In this document: in pieces, positions 25,041 to 33,160 of the stretch
How positions within the stretch are numbered: position 1 is the stretch's first letter
How the letters are laid out: every line of letters starts with the position of its first letter
Assembly (NCBI RefSeq): GCF_910594985.1
Contig: NZ_CAJVCE010000023.1
Coordinates: 1 to 64,000 of the forward strand
DNA: 64,000 bases
Reading direction: 5' to 3'
Origin: Paenibacillus allorhizosphaerae
GTDB lineage: Bacteria; Bacillota; Bacilli; Paenibacillales; NBRC-103111
Notes under the pieces: model-generated
The model's input: the letters and a program-made list of their open reading frames with translations, nothing else
Told to the model about the DNA's origin: nothing
The model's database searches: none
Translations under genes and position numbers: made by a program

Positions 25041-26414
25041 CTACCCTTTGACCTGAACGCTCGTCTTCTTCGTTCCGAACTGTGCGCAGTACACGAGCAA
25101 GATGACGGCATGCAAAGCGGCAAGCAGAAGATACATATTGCTGAATACCGCGCTGCCGGGATTCACGTTGATTGGATTCCACGGGTGGGCAGCTGAAAAA
25201 TCGACCAGCTTGCCGTATACGCCGGTAGCAATGCCTTGCATAATGAAATTAAGCATCGAGAAAATGCCCATGCCTACGCCGATCATCTCTTTCGGCATCG
25301 TCTTGGAAACGGAATTCGACATCGCAATGAGCATGAACGATTGACCCACGTTGCCGAATATAAGGAATGCGGCAATAAGCCATGGCGACACGGCCGTAAA
25401 GCTCGACAGCAAAACGAAACAAGCTAGCAACGATGCGGACGCGATCATAAATAAATAGGAATTTCCTTTCAAATCCGCGAGCTTTCCTCCTTTGCGCCCC
25501 AGAAACGCGGAAGCGGCAGCGGCCGGAACCATGGCGAAGCCGATCCAATACGACGGCAGTTCAAAGATGCGGGACAGCAGCAGCGGACTGAGAAAATAAA
25601 GCGAAACACCGATTCCGTTTATGATCACGGCGATCATAATGCCAAACGTGTAGCTTTTGTTGGCGAAGATGGCAGGCTGTACAAACGGAACGGCGGCGGA
25701 CCGGATACGCACGACGAACAACGCGCCGAAGAGCAAGCTGCCAATAAGGTAAAGCCAGGCTTCGTTCGTTACGCCGAGCAGGAGAAGCGAGACAGCGGCT
25801 GCGAGCAATCCCCCGCCAAGCCAGTCGAACGTACCGCCATTATTCTGTTCATCGCCTAAATAGTTGCGGTAAAAAGGAAGCGTGATCAGGATGAGTAGCG
25901 GTACGCCGAACAACCAGCGCCAATGCGCGACGCTGACGATAATCGAGGAAATGACCGGACCGAGCGCGCTGCCGAGCGCGAGACCTACGGCGGTCATGCC
26001 GAGTGCGGAACCTCTGCGTTCCGGCGCGAAGTAGCGGATCGGAATAATGACGGCCGTAGCCGGAATGGCGGCGGCGCCGGCCGACTGTATGCACCTGCCG
26101 ATGAGCGCCATCCAAAATGTATGCGAAGCCAGGCCGATCAAAGAACCGAAGGCAAACAGCAGCAGTCCGACCGTCAATACATTTTTCAACTTGTATTTGT
26201 CGGCCAGCTTCCCGTAAGTAACCGTTCCAATGGCGTAAATCAAAGTATACGCCGAAGTGAGCCAGCTGACTTGTGCGATCGTAAGGCCGAACTCCTTGCT
26301 GATTTCCGGCAGCACAATGTTAAACATAAGAGCGCTCATCGATGACAAAGTGAGCGTGAACATCAGAATGCGGATCAATATATCTCCTGATTGCCGTGGC
26401 GCTTGCTTTTCCAT
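25041..26414 (-). CDS. MFS drug transporter of the 14-helix Tet(L)/Tet(K)-like type
   Basis: Drug/proton antiporter of 457 residues with about fourteen hydrophobic segments, close to the 458 residues typical of Tet(L)-type pumps. MFNIVLPEISKEFGL, SWLTSAYTLIYAIGTVTYGKL ADKYKLKN (motif A) and AAAIPATAVIIPIRYF followed by GSALGMTAVGLALGSALGP (motif C) are all present. A TetR gene lies just upstream on the same strand, and an 18-base operator candidate sits between them. It is therefore a regulated efflux pump; resistance to tetracycline specifically is not shown. Confidence 0.9.
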   Translation of the reverse strand: MEKQAPRQSGDILIRILMFTLTLSSMSALMFNIVLPEISKEFGLTIAQVSWLTSAYTLIYAIGTVTYGKLADKYKLKNVLTVGLLLFAFGSLIGLASHTFWMALIGRCIQSAGAAAIPATAVIIPIRYFAPERRGSALGMTAVGLALGSALGPVISSIIVSVAHWRWLFGVPLLILITLPFYRNYLGDEQNNGGTFDWLGGGLLAAAVSLLLLGVTNEAWLYLIGSLLFGALFVVRIRSAAVPFVQPAIFANKSYTFGIMIAVIINGIGVSLYFLSPLLLSRIFELPSYWIGFAMVPAAAASAFLGRKGGKLADLKGNSYLFMIASASLLACFVLLSSFTAVSPWLIAAFLIFGNVGQSFMLIAMSNSVSKTMPKEMIGVGMGIFSMLNFIMQGIATGVYGKLVDFSAAHPWNPINVNPGSAVFSNMYLLLAALHAVILLVYCAQFGTKKTSVQVKG

Positions 26415-26460
26415 GTTTCGTTTCCCCTTCCAAAAGTAAAATCATCCGCAATCGCATGCA

Positions 26461-26478
26461 TGCATGTACTCACTTGCA
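26461..26478. promoter_or_regulatory. TetR operator candidate in front of the efflux pump
   Basis: TGCATGTACTCACTTGCA is an 18-base imperfect palindrome. Its reverse complement resembles the site at 27227-27244 in front of the TetR gene (shared TGCAAGTGNNTAC). It lies about 45 bases before the pump start. Confidence 0.6.
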
Positions 26479-26489
26479 TTAAGGCTGTG

Positions 26490-26513
26490 AAAAAAGCTCC
26501 AAATGCAGGAGCC
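26490..26513 (-). terminator. Terminator after the TetR gene
   Basis: On the minus strand GGCTCC pairs with GGAGC(T) around TGCATTT and ends in six T residues. It separates the regulator from the pump, so the pump needs its own promoter. Confidence 0.85.
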
Positions 26514-26544
26514 TATTCGCAAAAGTTTTAGAATCCCAATCAAG

Positions 26545-27132
26545 TCAGGGCGTTAACGCCCTTGTAAACGTTCGAGCGCTTTGTTCGATAAACGCGTCCA
26601 TCGTAACGGACGGGAATGAAGCGCCATCCGAATGCAGATTGCTAATAAACGCGCCGTAGTTCATCCACATAAAGGACAATGCTTGCAGTTCGGTATCGGT
26701 CTCAATGAGCTTGCCCTTCTCGTACATCGTATTGAAATACTCGGCCAGCATTCCTTTCAACTGCTGAGGATGCTTATTCGCTTTCTCGCGAAACTCGGAG
26801 AAAATGCCGCTTTCCTTGAGCGCGATCTGAAGCATTTTCCGGTTGCGGTACATAATGCTGTGGTACGTCCGGCTGATAAGCAGCAGATCGTCATACAGCT
26901 CCCCTACGAGCTTCTCTCTAAAAAGCTTCTTCATCTCCTCGGCGTAGTGAAAATGATGAAAAGCCGATTCAAGCAAATTTTGCTTGCTGCCGAAATGACG
27001 AAACAGCGTAACTTCATTCACGCCGGCGGCGGCGGCAATTTCTTTGGTGGAAACGCCGTGGTACCCTTTCTCCGCCACCAAATCAATGACGGCCGTCAGC
27101 AATTTCTCGCTGCTGCTTTTAGTCTGGCTAAC
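26545..27132 (-). CDS. TetR-family transcriptional regulator with unclear start codon
   Basis: Repressor of about 185-195 residues. The helix-turn-helix GVSTKEIAAAAGVNEVTLFRHFGSKQNLLE lies near the N-terminus, followed by a helical ligand-binding domain. The first standard start in frame is TTG 27102, which would give LTAVIDLVAEKGYHG as N-terminus but has no ribosome site. A perfect AAGGAGG (27147-27141) lies 8 bases before codon GTT at 27132-27130, exactly where a start is expected and where the usual extra ten residues (SQTKSSSEKL) would begin. The listed coordinates use that position. A mutated or non-canonical start, or a base error, is possible. It probably controls the neighbouring MFS pump. 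Confidence 0.82.
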   Translation of the reverse strand, partial: VSQTKSSSEKLLTAVIDLVAEKGYHGVSTKEIAAAAGVNEVTLFRHFGSKQNLLESAFHHFHYAEEMKKLFREKLVGELYDDLLLISRTYHSIMYRNRKMLQIALKESGIFSEFREKANKHPQQLKGMLAEYFNTMYEKGKLIETDTELQALSFMWMNYGAFISNLHSDGASFPSVTMDAFIEQSARTFTRALTP

Positions 27133-27226
27133 GGAATTCTCCTCCTTCCCAGCTCCTATGTATCCTTTCTCGCTCCGTTGACTTCGTCAAAGGTCACTTC
27201 GTAACGATACATTTACGCTCATAGTA

Positions 27227-27244
27227 TGCAAGTGCTTACTTTCA
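27227..27244. promoter_or_regulatory. TetR operator candidate in front of the TetR gene
   Basis: TGCAAGTGCTTACTTTCA contains the palindrome AAGT-N4-ACTT and matches the reversed site at 26461-26478 at TGCAAGTG and TAC. It lies about 95 bases upstream of the regulator, fitting autorepression. Confidence 0.55.
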
Positions 27245-27471
27245 TTTGTAACTATCTTACGGCAATTTTTGCAAATAGTCAAGGTGCCGATCGCCGGAAT
27301 GATAATGAGCGCAGGGAATGCCGCACGATGGTGGCCGCTTTCGTTTCTCGCCAGAGAAGAACCTGCGATCGAAAGCCCCCTCCATAATGTTACACCCATG
27401 TTGCAGATGAAAGACCGCACCCTAACGGGTGCTGCCGAGAAACCCGGGCCGTTCGTCTTCTTTCGAAAAAT
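27245..27471. other. Intergenic stretch without a convincing gene
   Basis: Between the TetR promoter region and the UvrA-like fragment no reading frame has a ribosome site or recognisable protein. Base composition drops only slightly. I see nothing else here. Confidence 0.5.
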
Positions 27472-27585
27472 TTACGTTGCCATATAATGCTCCCGCAGAA
27501 ACGGACCGGTGAACGACGCTTCGACCGCGGTCACTTCCTCCAGTGTGCCATCAGCCACAATCGAGCCTCCCGCTACCCCGCCTTG
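27472..27585 (-). pseudogene. C-terminal fragment of a UvrA-like ABC ATPase
   Basis: The frame ending YMAT-stop reads GGVAGGSIVADGTLEEVTAV followed by EASFTGPFLREHY. This is the characteristic last part of UvrA and UvrA-like ATPases (GG..GG.IVA.GTPEEVA...GS.TG.FL). Nothing resembling the rest of UvrA lies upstream; an SDR gene ends 25 bases away. It is best read as a relic left by a deletion or by insertion of the neighbouring gene. Confidence 0.6.
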
Positions 27586-27610
27586 GCGCAAACAACCATG
27601 GGACTCTCCA

Positions 27611-28522
27611 TTAACGGTATCCGGCAGCGTTCGCCGGCTTTCCCGCATCCTGAACCTCGACGATATACCTCCAGCAATCCAGCTGCGATCCGTCCAGATC
27701 GCGGAAACCGTATATAGGCGCGAGCTGTCCGCTGGACAACGATTGCCCGTTCCAGCGGGCGACTTCCGGATCTGCGGCAAGCGCCGCAACGGCGCGACCT
27801 ACGAAGCGCGGCGTTTCCGAGATCACGAAATGCGGCTCCTTCGCGGTGGCGCCGCGCCAGTTGTCCTCCTTGACGCCGAAGTGATCGAGCATGATCTCGG
27901 AGCGCATCCAGCCTGGCGTGAGCGCCACGGCCGTACATCGATACGGTAAAAGCTCGTGCGCGAGCGATTGCGCCATGCGGATGACCGAAGTTTTGGCCAG
28001 ATCATAGAACAGCGATAATCGATAGTTTTTCATGTTGTATTCCACCGTTCCGTCCGTCATCTCGACGACCAGCCCGCTCCCGGTTCGCGTGAGCAGCGGC
28101 AGCGCAAAATGGCTTGTAATGATATGCGTATCAATCGCAAGCCGGAGCGTGCGAAACCCTTTATCGAGAGAGTGCTCCCAAACGGGCACATTCCACTCCG
28201 TCATATACTCCGCGCCCCACACATCGTTTACCAAAATATCGAGCCGTCCCTGCTCTTGCTCTATCCGCGCTACGAGCGCTTGCACTTGAGCGGGATCGAG
28301 ATGATCCGTCGGTACGGCGATCCCTGTCCCGCCGGCCGCGGTTACTAGTTCTGCCGTTTCCTCAATGGTCTCGGGACGGTTGTACTCGGATCGCTGCGCG
28401 CGTGTCGTACGCCCTGTCACATAGACGGTAGCTCCGGCCGCTCCCAATTCCGTCGCAATGCCCCGGCCGGCGCCGCGGGTTGCTCCTGCCACCAAAGCCA
28501 CTTTTCCAGCTAACGATTTCAT
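27611..28522 (-). CDS. SDR-family oxidoreductase
   Basis: Short-chain dehydrogenase of 303 residues. The cofactor loop AGATRGAGRGIATEL (GxxxGxG), an NDVWGAE region in place of the usual NNAG, and the catalytic YDLAK (YxxxK) are visible. The protein is longer than the classical 250 residues because of a C-terminal extension ending NAAGYR. Arginine after the glycine loop and in TGRTTRA suggests NADPH. ATG 28522 follows GAGGGGGAG. Substrate unknown. Downstream lies the UvrA-like fragment. Confidence 0.9.
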   Translation of the reverse strand: MKSLAGKVALVAGATRGAGRGIATELGAAGATVYVTGRTTRAQRSEYNRPETIEETAELVTAAGGTGIAVPTDHLDPAQVQALVARIEQEQGRLDILVNDVWGAEYMTEWNVPVWEHSLDKGFRTLRLAIDTHIITSHFALPLLTRTGSGLVVEMTDGTVEYNMKNYRLSLFYDLAKTSVIRMAQSLAHELLPYRCTAVALTPGWMRSEIMLDHFGVKEDNWRGATAKEPHFVISETPRFVGRAVAALAADPEVARWNGQSLSSGQLAPIYGFRDLDGSQLDCWRYIVEVQDAGKPANAAGYR

Positions 28523-28661
28523 TGTTTTCTCCCCCTCGAATGAATGATTCTATCCGATTGTAGAACATAACGATGTCATCTCTTGTCATAGTTGAGAGGA
28601 ACGAATCAAATTGTGCTTCATGTTATTTATTTATACACTTTGTTACAATGTAGAGAGTCCC

Positions 28662-29111
28662 TCAGAAGCCAAAATCGAGCGGTTTTCCGGTTTCCGCGAT
28701 GGATTTGATATTGCTCAAAATCATCCACCAGTACCGCTCGGTTTTGCCGAACAGCGGGTTATTCTCGGTCCATTGATCGTTGATGAGATGCAGCTTGGTG
28801 CATGAACCGAAAGGCTCGAGGGTTAATGTAACGCGGCTTTCCATCTCGGCGTGTTCGGCATAATGGGAAGGGCCAGGGTGGTCCGTATAGCTCAATACCC
28901 GGCTCGGTTCATACGCCAGCACTTTGCCGTAGATATGAACCGTCTGCTCGCCGTCCGCACCGGGACCTACGAATTCAATATCGTCGCCGACGCGGCAAGT
29001 CGAACGGATGACCCCGCCCAGAAACGCTTTGAACGATTTTTCCGGATGGAACAGCACGTCCCACACTTCATCGGGGTGCGTGCCGATATAAAATACGTAC
29101 TCTAGTTTCAT
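28662..29111 (-). CDS. SRPBCC/AHSA1-type ligand-binding domain protein
   Basis: Small protein of 149 residues with the START/Bet v1-like fold. YIGTHPDEVWDVLFHPE at the N-terminus and a C-terminal helix (WWMILSNIKSIAETG) are the family hallmarks, seen in activator-of-Hsp90-like stress proteins. AAAAGGAGG precedes the ATG. It faces away from the AraC regulator at 29257, a pairing commonly seen for this family, so the AraC protein may control it. Confidence 0.87.
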   Translation of the reverse strand: MKLEYVFYIGTHPDEVWDVLFHPEKSFKAFLGGVIRSTCRVGDDIEFVGPGADGEQTVHIYGKVLAYEPSRVLSYTDHPGPSHYAEHAEMESRVTLTLEPFGSCTKLHLINDQWTENNPLFGKTERYWWMILSNIKSIAETGKPLDFGF

Positions 29112-29256
29112 CGTAATGGCCTCCTTTTATGAAAAAAACGATTGTCCTGCTGCGGCGACAAAGCTCTTTACCGCAGACCGATTTCATTGAAACTATAGCA
29201 CGGGTCACGCTCTCGTTCTTGTAAAAACGCGCCAATATACTATGAGGTGAACTGCT

Positions 29257-30054
29257 GTGACTAAAGAACGAAATCCGAATATGGGGATACTGCATTACGA
29301 TACAGGAAAAACGAAGTTTTCGCTTACCCGATATCTTCCTTCCGACTACCTCCGCTTTTTTGTACAGCATTATTGGCTCGTCGATTGGGATTTGCGGGGA
29401 CAAGCCCCTTATGCCCAAGAGGTTTTGCAGCATCCGGGAGTAAACGTCGTTTTCGAGCGGGGTCATTCCCGCATTTGCGGCATCGAGAGTAAAAAGTCCG
29501 CCCACGTTCTCGAAGAGAAAGGACAGATCGTAGGGGTCCTTTTCAGGCCGGGGGCTTTCCACTGCTACTTTCAGGAGCCGATGTCCGCGCTTACGGACCG
29601 CATCGCACCGATTTCCGACTGCTTCGCTATCGATAGCAGCGCCTTTGAACAACAGCTGTTCGCGCTGGAGGATAGGGAACAACGGATCGGGCTCGTGGAA
29701 TCGTTGCTTCGCCAAAACATGCCGGAACGCGATGAAACGGTTGAATTGCTGAACAATGTAATCGATAAAATCATCCATGATCGCAGCATGACCAAAGTCG
29801 AACAGCTCGTCGACCGTTTCGGCGTCCCGAAGCGCACCTTACAGCGCTTGTTCCATGAATATGTCGGGGTGAGTCCCAAATGGGTCATTCAGCGGTATCG
29901 GATGCACGAAGCCGGCGAATTGCTGGAAAACGGAATGGATATGGCGCAATTGGCGCTAGAGCTCGGCTACTCCGATCAGGCCCATTTCAGTAAAGACTTT
30001 AAGGCGGCAGTCGGCAAATCCCCAATGCAATATGTCCGGAATAACAACATTTGA
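29257..30054 (+). CDS. AraC-family transcriptional regulator
   Basis: Regulator of 265 residues starting with GTG behind GAGGTG. The N-terminal half (about 1-150, with RYLPSDYLRFFVQHYWLVDW and VGVLFRPGAFHCYF) is a DUF6597-like sensor. The C-terminal half has two helix-turn-helix motifs, VEQLVDRFGVPKRTLQRLF and DMAQLALELGYSDQAHFSKDF, ending GKSPMQY. Divergent neighbour: the SRPBCC protein gene. The effector is unknown. Confidence 0.92.
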   Translation: MTKERNPNMGILHYDTGKTKFSLTRYLPSDYLRFFVQHYWLVDWDLRGQAPYAQEVLQHPGVNVVFERGHSRICGIESKKSAHVLEEKGQIVGVLFRPGAFHCYFQEPMSALTDRIAPISDCFAIDSSAFEQQLFALEDREQRIGLVESLLRQNMPERDETVELLNNVIDKIIHDRSMTKVEQLVDRFGVPKRTLQRLFHEYVGVSPKWVIQRYRMHEAGELLENGMDMAQLALELGYSDQAHFSKDFKAAVGKSPMQYVRNNNI

Positions 30055-30066
30055 ACCAAGCCGGCG

Positions 30067-30105
30067 CAAAACAAATCCCCCGCAAGCCGAAGCCTGCAGG
30101 GGATT
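30067..30105 (-). terminator. Terminator after leuA
   Basis: On the minus strand AATCCCCTGCAGGC, a TTCG tetraloop and GCTTGCGGGGGATT form a long hairpin followed by TGTTTT. It lies about 60 bases after the leuA stop, between convergent genes. Confidence 0.88.
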
Positions 30106-30164
30106 GCTAATCTATTGTTTGCGTCCTCCTCCGGAAGACGCCGCGACGGTTATTTCCCTAGCGT

Positions 30165-31697
30165 TCAATTATTGGCCGCATCGAGCAGAACGGCGTTAAT
30201 CCCGTTCAGGAAGGCATTGGCGCTCGCTTTAATAATGTCCGTATCCATCGCGCGTCCGGAATAAATTCTGCCTTCGTATTCAATGCGAATGTTCACGCGG
30301 CCCATCGCTTCTTTCCCGCGGGACAGGCTGCTGATTTTATAATCCTTCAACTGCACTTCCAGGCCGACCAAATTTTTGATGACGCTGTACAAGGCATCAA
30401 CCGGGCCGTCGCCGACGCTGCTTCCTTTGATCGACTCCGTGCCTTTTCTGAGCTTGATGGTAGCCGTAGGATACAGATCGTTGCTCACGACCTGGAACGA
30501 TTCCAGCTCGTACAGATGGGTGCTGCCGTCGCCCAAGGTACGGTGATTGGTGACCAGATAAAATACGTCGTGATCGTACACTTCTTTCTTCGCATCGGCC
30601 AAAGTGAGAAACTTCTCGAACAGCAGCTCGAAGTCCGCCGCATCGCTCGTATCGAAGCCCATTTTCTCTACGGCGTTTTTGAAGGCGTGCCGGCCGGAAC
30701 GGGCCGTCAGGATCAATTCCATACTTTCCGCCCCGACTTCTTCCGGCGACATGATCTCATACACCTGTTTATCTTTCAGCAGGCCGTCCTGATGAATGCC
30801 GGAGGAATGCGCAAAGGCGTTCTCGCCCGTAATCGCTTTGTTCACCTGCACATCCAGCCCCGTCAAATGGCTCACAAGCCTGGACGTTCTCAGCAGTTCT
30901 TTCGTATTGATATCGGTGTAGCAGTTGTAAGAGCTTTCCCTTACTTTCAGTGCCATGACGACTTCTTCCAGAGAAGCGTTGCCGGCCCGTTCGCCCAAGC
31001 CGTTGATGGTGCACTCTATTTTTTGCGCGCCGTTTTTGATCGCGCTGAGCGTGTTGGCCGTCGCCAGCCCAAGGTCGTTGTGACAGTGCACGCTGAGGAT
31101 GACACTGTCGTTCAAATTTTTCAGACGGTCGTTAAGTCTGCGAATCAGGTCGCCGAACTCCTCGGGAATGGCATAGCCAACCGTATCGGGCACGTTAATC
31201 ATCGTCGCTCCCGCTTTTACGACGCCTTCGATCGTTTTCCACAAATATTCAAAATCCGACCTCGATGCATCCTCCGTGGAATATTGCACATGGGGCAGCA
31301 ATGTTTTCGCGTACTTGACCGCGTCAACCCCCATCTGCATGACGGCGTCCTTGGAGCGGTTGAATTTTTTCTCCACGTGAATGTTCGAGGTGCCGAGCAC
31401 GATATGAATGAGCGGGTTTTGCGCCAATTTCACGCTTTCGTAGACGGCGTCAATGTCTTTTTGGACTGCACGGGCCAGCGCGGTAATCGATACGCTGTCA
31501 CCTACGCTGCGGGCAATTTCCTGCACCGCTTGAAAGTCACCGGCGGAAGAAGCGGGGAACCCGGCTTCGATTATGTCTACGTTAAGCCGCTTGAGCTGCT
31601 GGGCGATCTCTATTTTTTGATGTATGTTCAGCTTGGCGCCCGGTACTTGTTCGCCGTCGCGCAATGTTGTGTCAAATACGATAATTTTACGGTTCAT
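30165..31697 (-). CDS. leuA: 2-isopropylmalate synthase
   Basis: First committed enzyme of leucine synthesis: acetyl-CoA plus 2-oxoisovalerate gives 2-isopropylmalate. The 510-residue protein has the DRE-TIM barrel with [13 protein letters not shown] at the N-terminus, the metal-binding HCHNDLGLA, and [15 protein letters not shown], then a linker with HSSGIHQDG and the C-terminal leucine-sensing domain (from about 390). AGGAGG precedes the ATG. It stands alone, without leuBCD, under a T-box leader, so it responds to uncharged leucine tRNA as well as to feedback inhibition. Confidence 0.96.
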   Translation of the reverse strand: MNRKIIVFDTTLRDGEQVPGAKLNIHQKIEIAQQLKRLNVDIIEAGFPASSAGDFQAVQEIARSVGDSVSITALARAVQKDIDAVYESVKLAQNPLIHIVLGTSNIHVEKKFNRSKDAVMQMGVDAVKYAKTLLPHVQYSTEDASRSDFEYLWKTIEGVVKAGATMINVPDTVGYAIPEEFGDLIRRLNDRLKNLNDSVILSVHCHNDLGLATANTLSAIKNGAQKIECTINGLGERAGNASLEEVVMALKVRESSYNCYTDINTKELLRTSRLVSHLTGLDVQVNKAITGENAFAHSSGIHQDGLLKDKQVYEIMSPEEVGAESMELILTARSGRHAFKNAVEKMGFDTSDAADFELLFEKFLTLADAKKEVYDHDVFYLVTNHRTLGDGSTHLYELESFQVVSNDLYPTATIKLRKGTESIKGSSVGDGPVDALYSVIKNLVGLEVQLKDYKISSLSRGKEAMGRVNIRIEYEGRIYSGRAMDTDIIKASANAFLNGINAVLLDAANN

Positions 31698-31767
31698 TCG
31701 ATGTTCCTCCTAAGCAATTGGATTGTCTGTATATGAAGCGGGGTTGATTAAACCCGGAATTTAACCA

Positions 31768-31998
31768 ACAAAAAAACCCCGTCTCTACGTATAGAGACGA
31801 GGTTGAACCCGCGGTACCACTCTAATTCATTTCTTGCGAAATGAGCTCATTCGATGGCCATCACCATCTATCCCTGTAACGGTGGAACTCCGGCTAACCC
31901 TACATATCAGGCAACAGTTCATAGACGAGTTCGAAATGATTAACGCTGCCGCTTCGCACCGACCAACGGCTCTCTGAAAGGTTAACTCACTTCTACTA
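31768..31998 (-). ncRNA. T-box leader controlling leuA
   Basis: On the minus strand the conserved T-box AGAGTGGTACCGCGGGTT (31823-31806) is followed by a terminator made of AACCTCGTCTCT and AGAGACGGGGTT plus T residues (31804-31770). The 5' part has the usual stem I features, AGAGAGCCG and a closing GTTAACC/GGTTAGCC pair. GAACTCGTC contains CTC, a leucine codon, at the expected specifier place (31929-31927). Uncharged leucine tRNA should stabilise the antiterminator and switch leuA on. Confidence 0.93.
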
Positions 31999-32198
31999 TT
32001 TCTAATCGCAACATTTGAATTTTGAATTAATTATTGGCAATTATATGCCGTGCGAATCGTTTTGTCAATAGCAGGCACTGTACTTTTTTATCGTTGGACG
32101 CTGATCGCCGGAAAAATGTCTCACCCCTGTCTGCACGGCTGCATAAGGTATGCTATCGGGCAAAAGCCCACAACACGCTTCGAAGGGCAGGGAACGGA

Positions 32199-32894
32199 AT
32201 GGCGACCTCTTATATGGATTTTACTTCGCCGCATGCGCAATTTACTTACGATTTGAGCCATAATCAGTTTTTCAAAAAGGATGAGCGGAACTATATCAAC
32301 GCTCTTTCCATCAACGAGCTGAACACGCTTGGAAACGTATCGATGCTCGATATTTTTCTCAGCACGAGCAATGTAGTCGAACCGCATATCCATCAAAACG
32401 CTTCTGAGCTTGTCTATTGCGTAAGCGGCGCAGCTGTAGTTTCGATCGTTAATCCTTTTACAAAAGAGCTGCTCCATTTCCCCATCCAGCCGGGTCAAGT
32501 CGCGAATGTGCCCCAAGGCTGGTGGCACTACGAAATCGCTTCGGTCGATAACACGCATTTAATCGCCATCTTCGACGCGCCGGTTCCGGAATTCATCGGC
32601 GGTTCCGACCTGCTGCGATTGACACCGGCTAGCGTGCTTGCACACACGTATTGTCTCGATGAGGCGAAAGTAAAAGAGACGCTCGCTCCGATCACCAATA
32701 CGGTCTTCATCGGCCCGCCCAACGATTGCAAGCAAGCGCAAGCGCAAGGCAAGACGGCGGCGAACCCCGCTTATTCGAATCCGGCCCACCCGAACCAGCA
32801 ATATTATGGGCAGCACCATCGCCAGAACTTCTACTATCCGCAGTACCAACAGCCGGTCATCGGCAATGGGATCGGGTATTGGAACCAGTACTGA
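32199..32894 (+). CDS. Cupin-domain protein with Tyr/Gln/Asn-rich tail
   Basis: Protein of 231 residues. A single cupin domain (about 45-150) has metal-binding residues in VEPHIHQNASELVYCVSG and PQGWWHYE. The last 50 residues are low-complexity, rich in Tyr, Gln, Asn, His and Pro (YYGQHHRQNFYYPQYQQP). Such tails are typical of spore coat proteins, and oxalate-decarboxylase-type cupins are known in spore coats, so a coat role is possible (inference). ATG 32199 has AAGGGCAGGGAA before it; the frame is open further upstream but lacks a ribosome site. A terminator follows, then the oxalate decarboxylase gene. Confidence 0.82.
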   Translation: MATSYMDFTSPHAQFTYDLSHNQFFKKDERNYINALSINELNTLGNVSMLDIFLSTSNVVEPHIHQNASELVYCVSGAAVVSIVNPFTKELLHFPIQPGQVANVPQGWWHYEIASVDNTHLIAIFDAPVPEFIGGSDLLRLTPASVLAHTYCLDEAKVKETLAPITNTVFIGPPNDCKQAQAQGKTAANPAYSNPAHPNQQYYGQHHRQNFYYPQYQQPVIGNGIGYWNQY

Positions 32895-32933
32895 GCGCAA
32901 GGCCGGTTCCGGCGAAACATAGCCCCGTCATAT

Positions 32934-32968
32934 AAAAAAATCGTGATCCGTCGAGATCACGATTTTTT
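32934..32968 (+). terminator. Terminator between the two cupin genes
   Basis: AAAAAATCGTGATC pairs with GATCACGATTTTTT around CGTCGA. It is strong in both directions. Confidence 0.93.
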
Positions 32969-33160
32969 GTCATATATAGAGCACGCGCATCTCTTGGAAG
33001 GTACCCTCAGACTCCGACGAGCTCCTGCGCAGCCCATTCGGGCACTATTATGCAGGCCCAAAAGGCTTTTTCATATTAACCGGTCATGACTCATAAATTA
33101 CGATGTACGTTTCGTTTAGAAGTTCCTTGCTATTTCATGCATTGGAGGAATCCGATACCT

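Noticed and set aside
25041-26414. Calling the pump a tetracycline resistance gene
   Set aside because: Length and motifs fit the Tet(L)-like branch, but many members export other compounds and sequence alone does not show the substrate.
27269-27487. Open frame of about 72 codons on the plus strand
   Set aside because: No ribosome site and no protein-like pattern; the end overlaps the UvrA-like fragment on the other strand.
30516-31736. Long open frame antisense to leuA
   Set aside because: A shadow of the leuA coding sequence; the translation has no recognisable domain.
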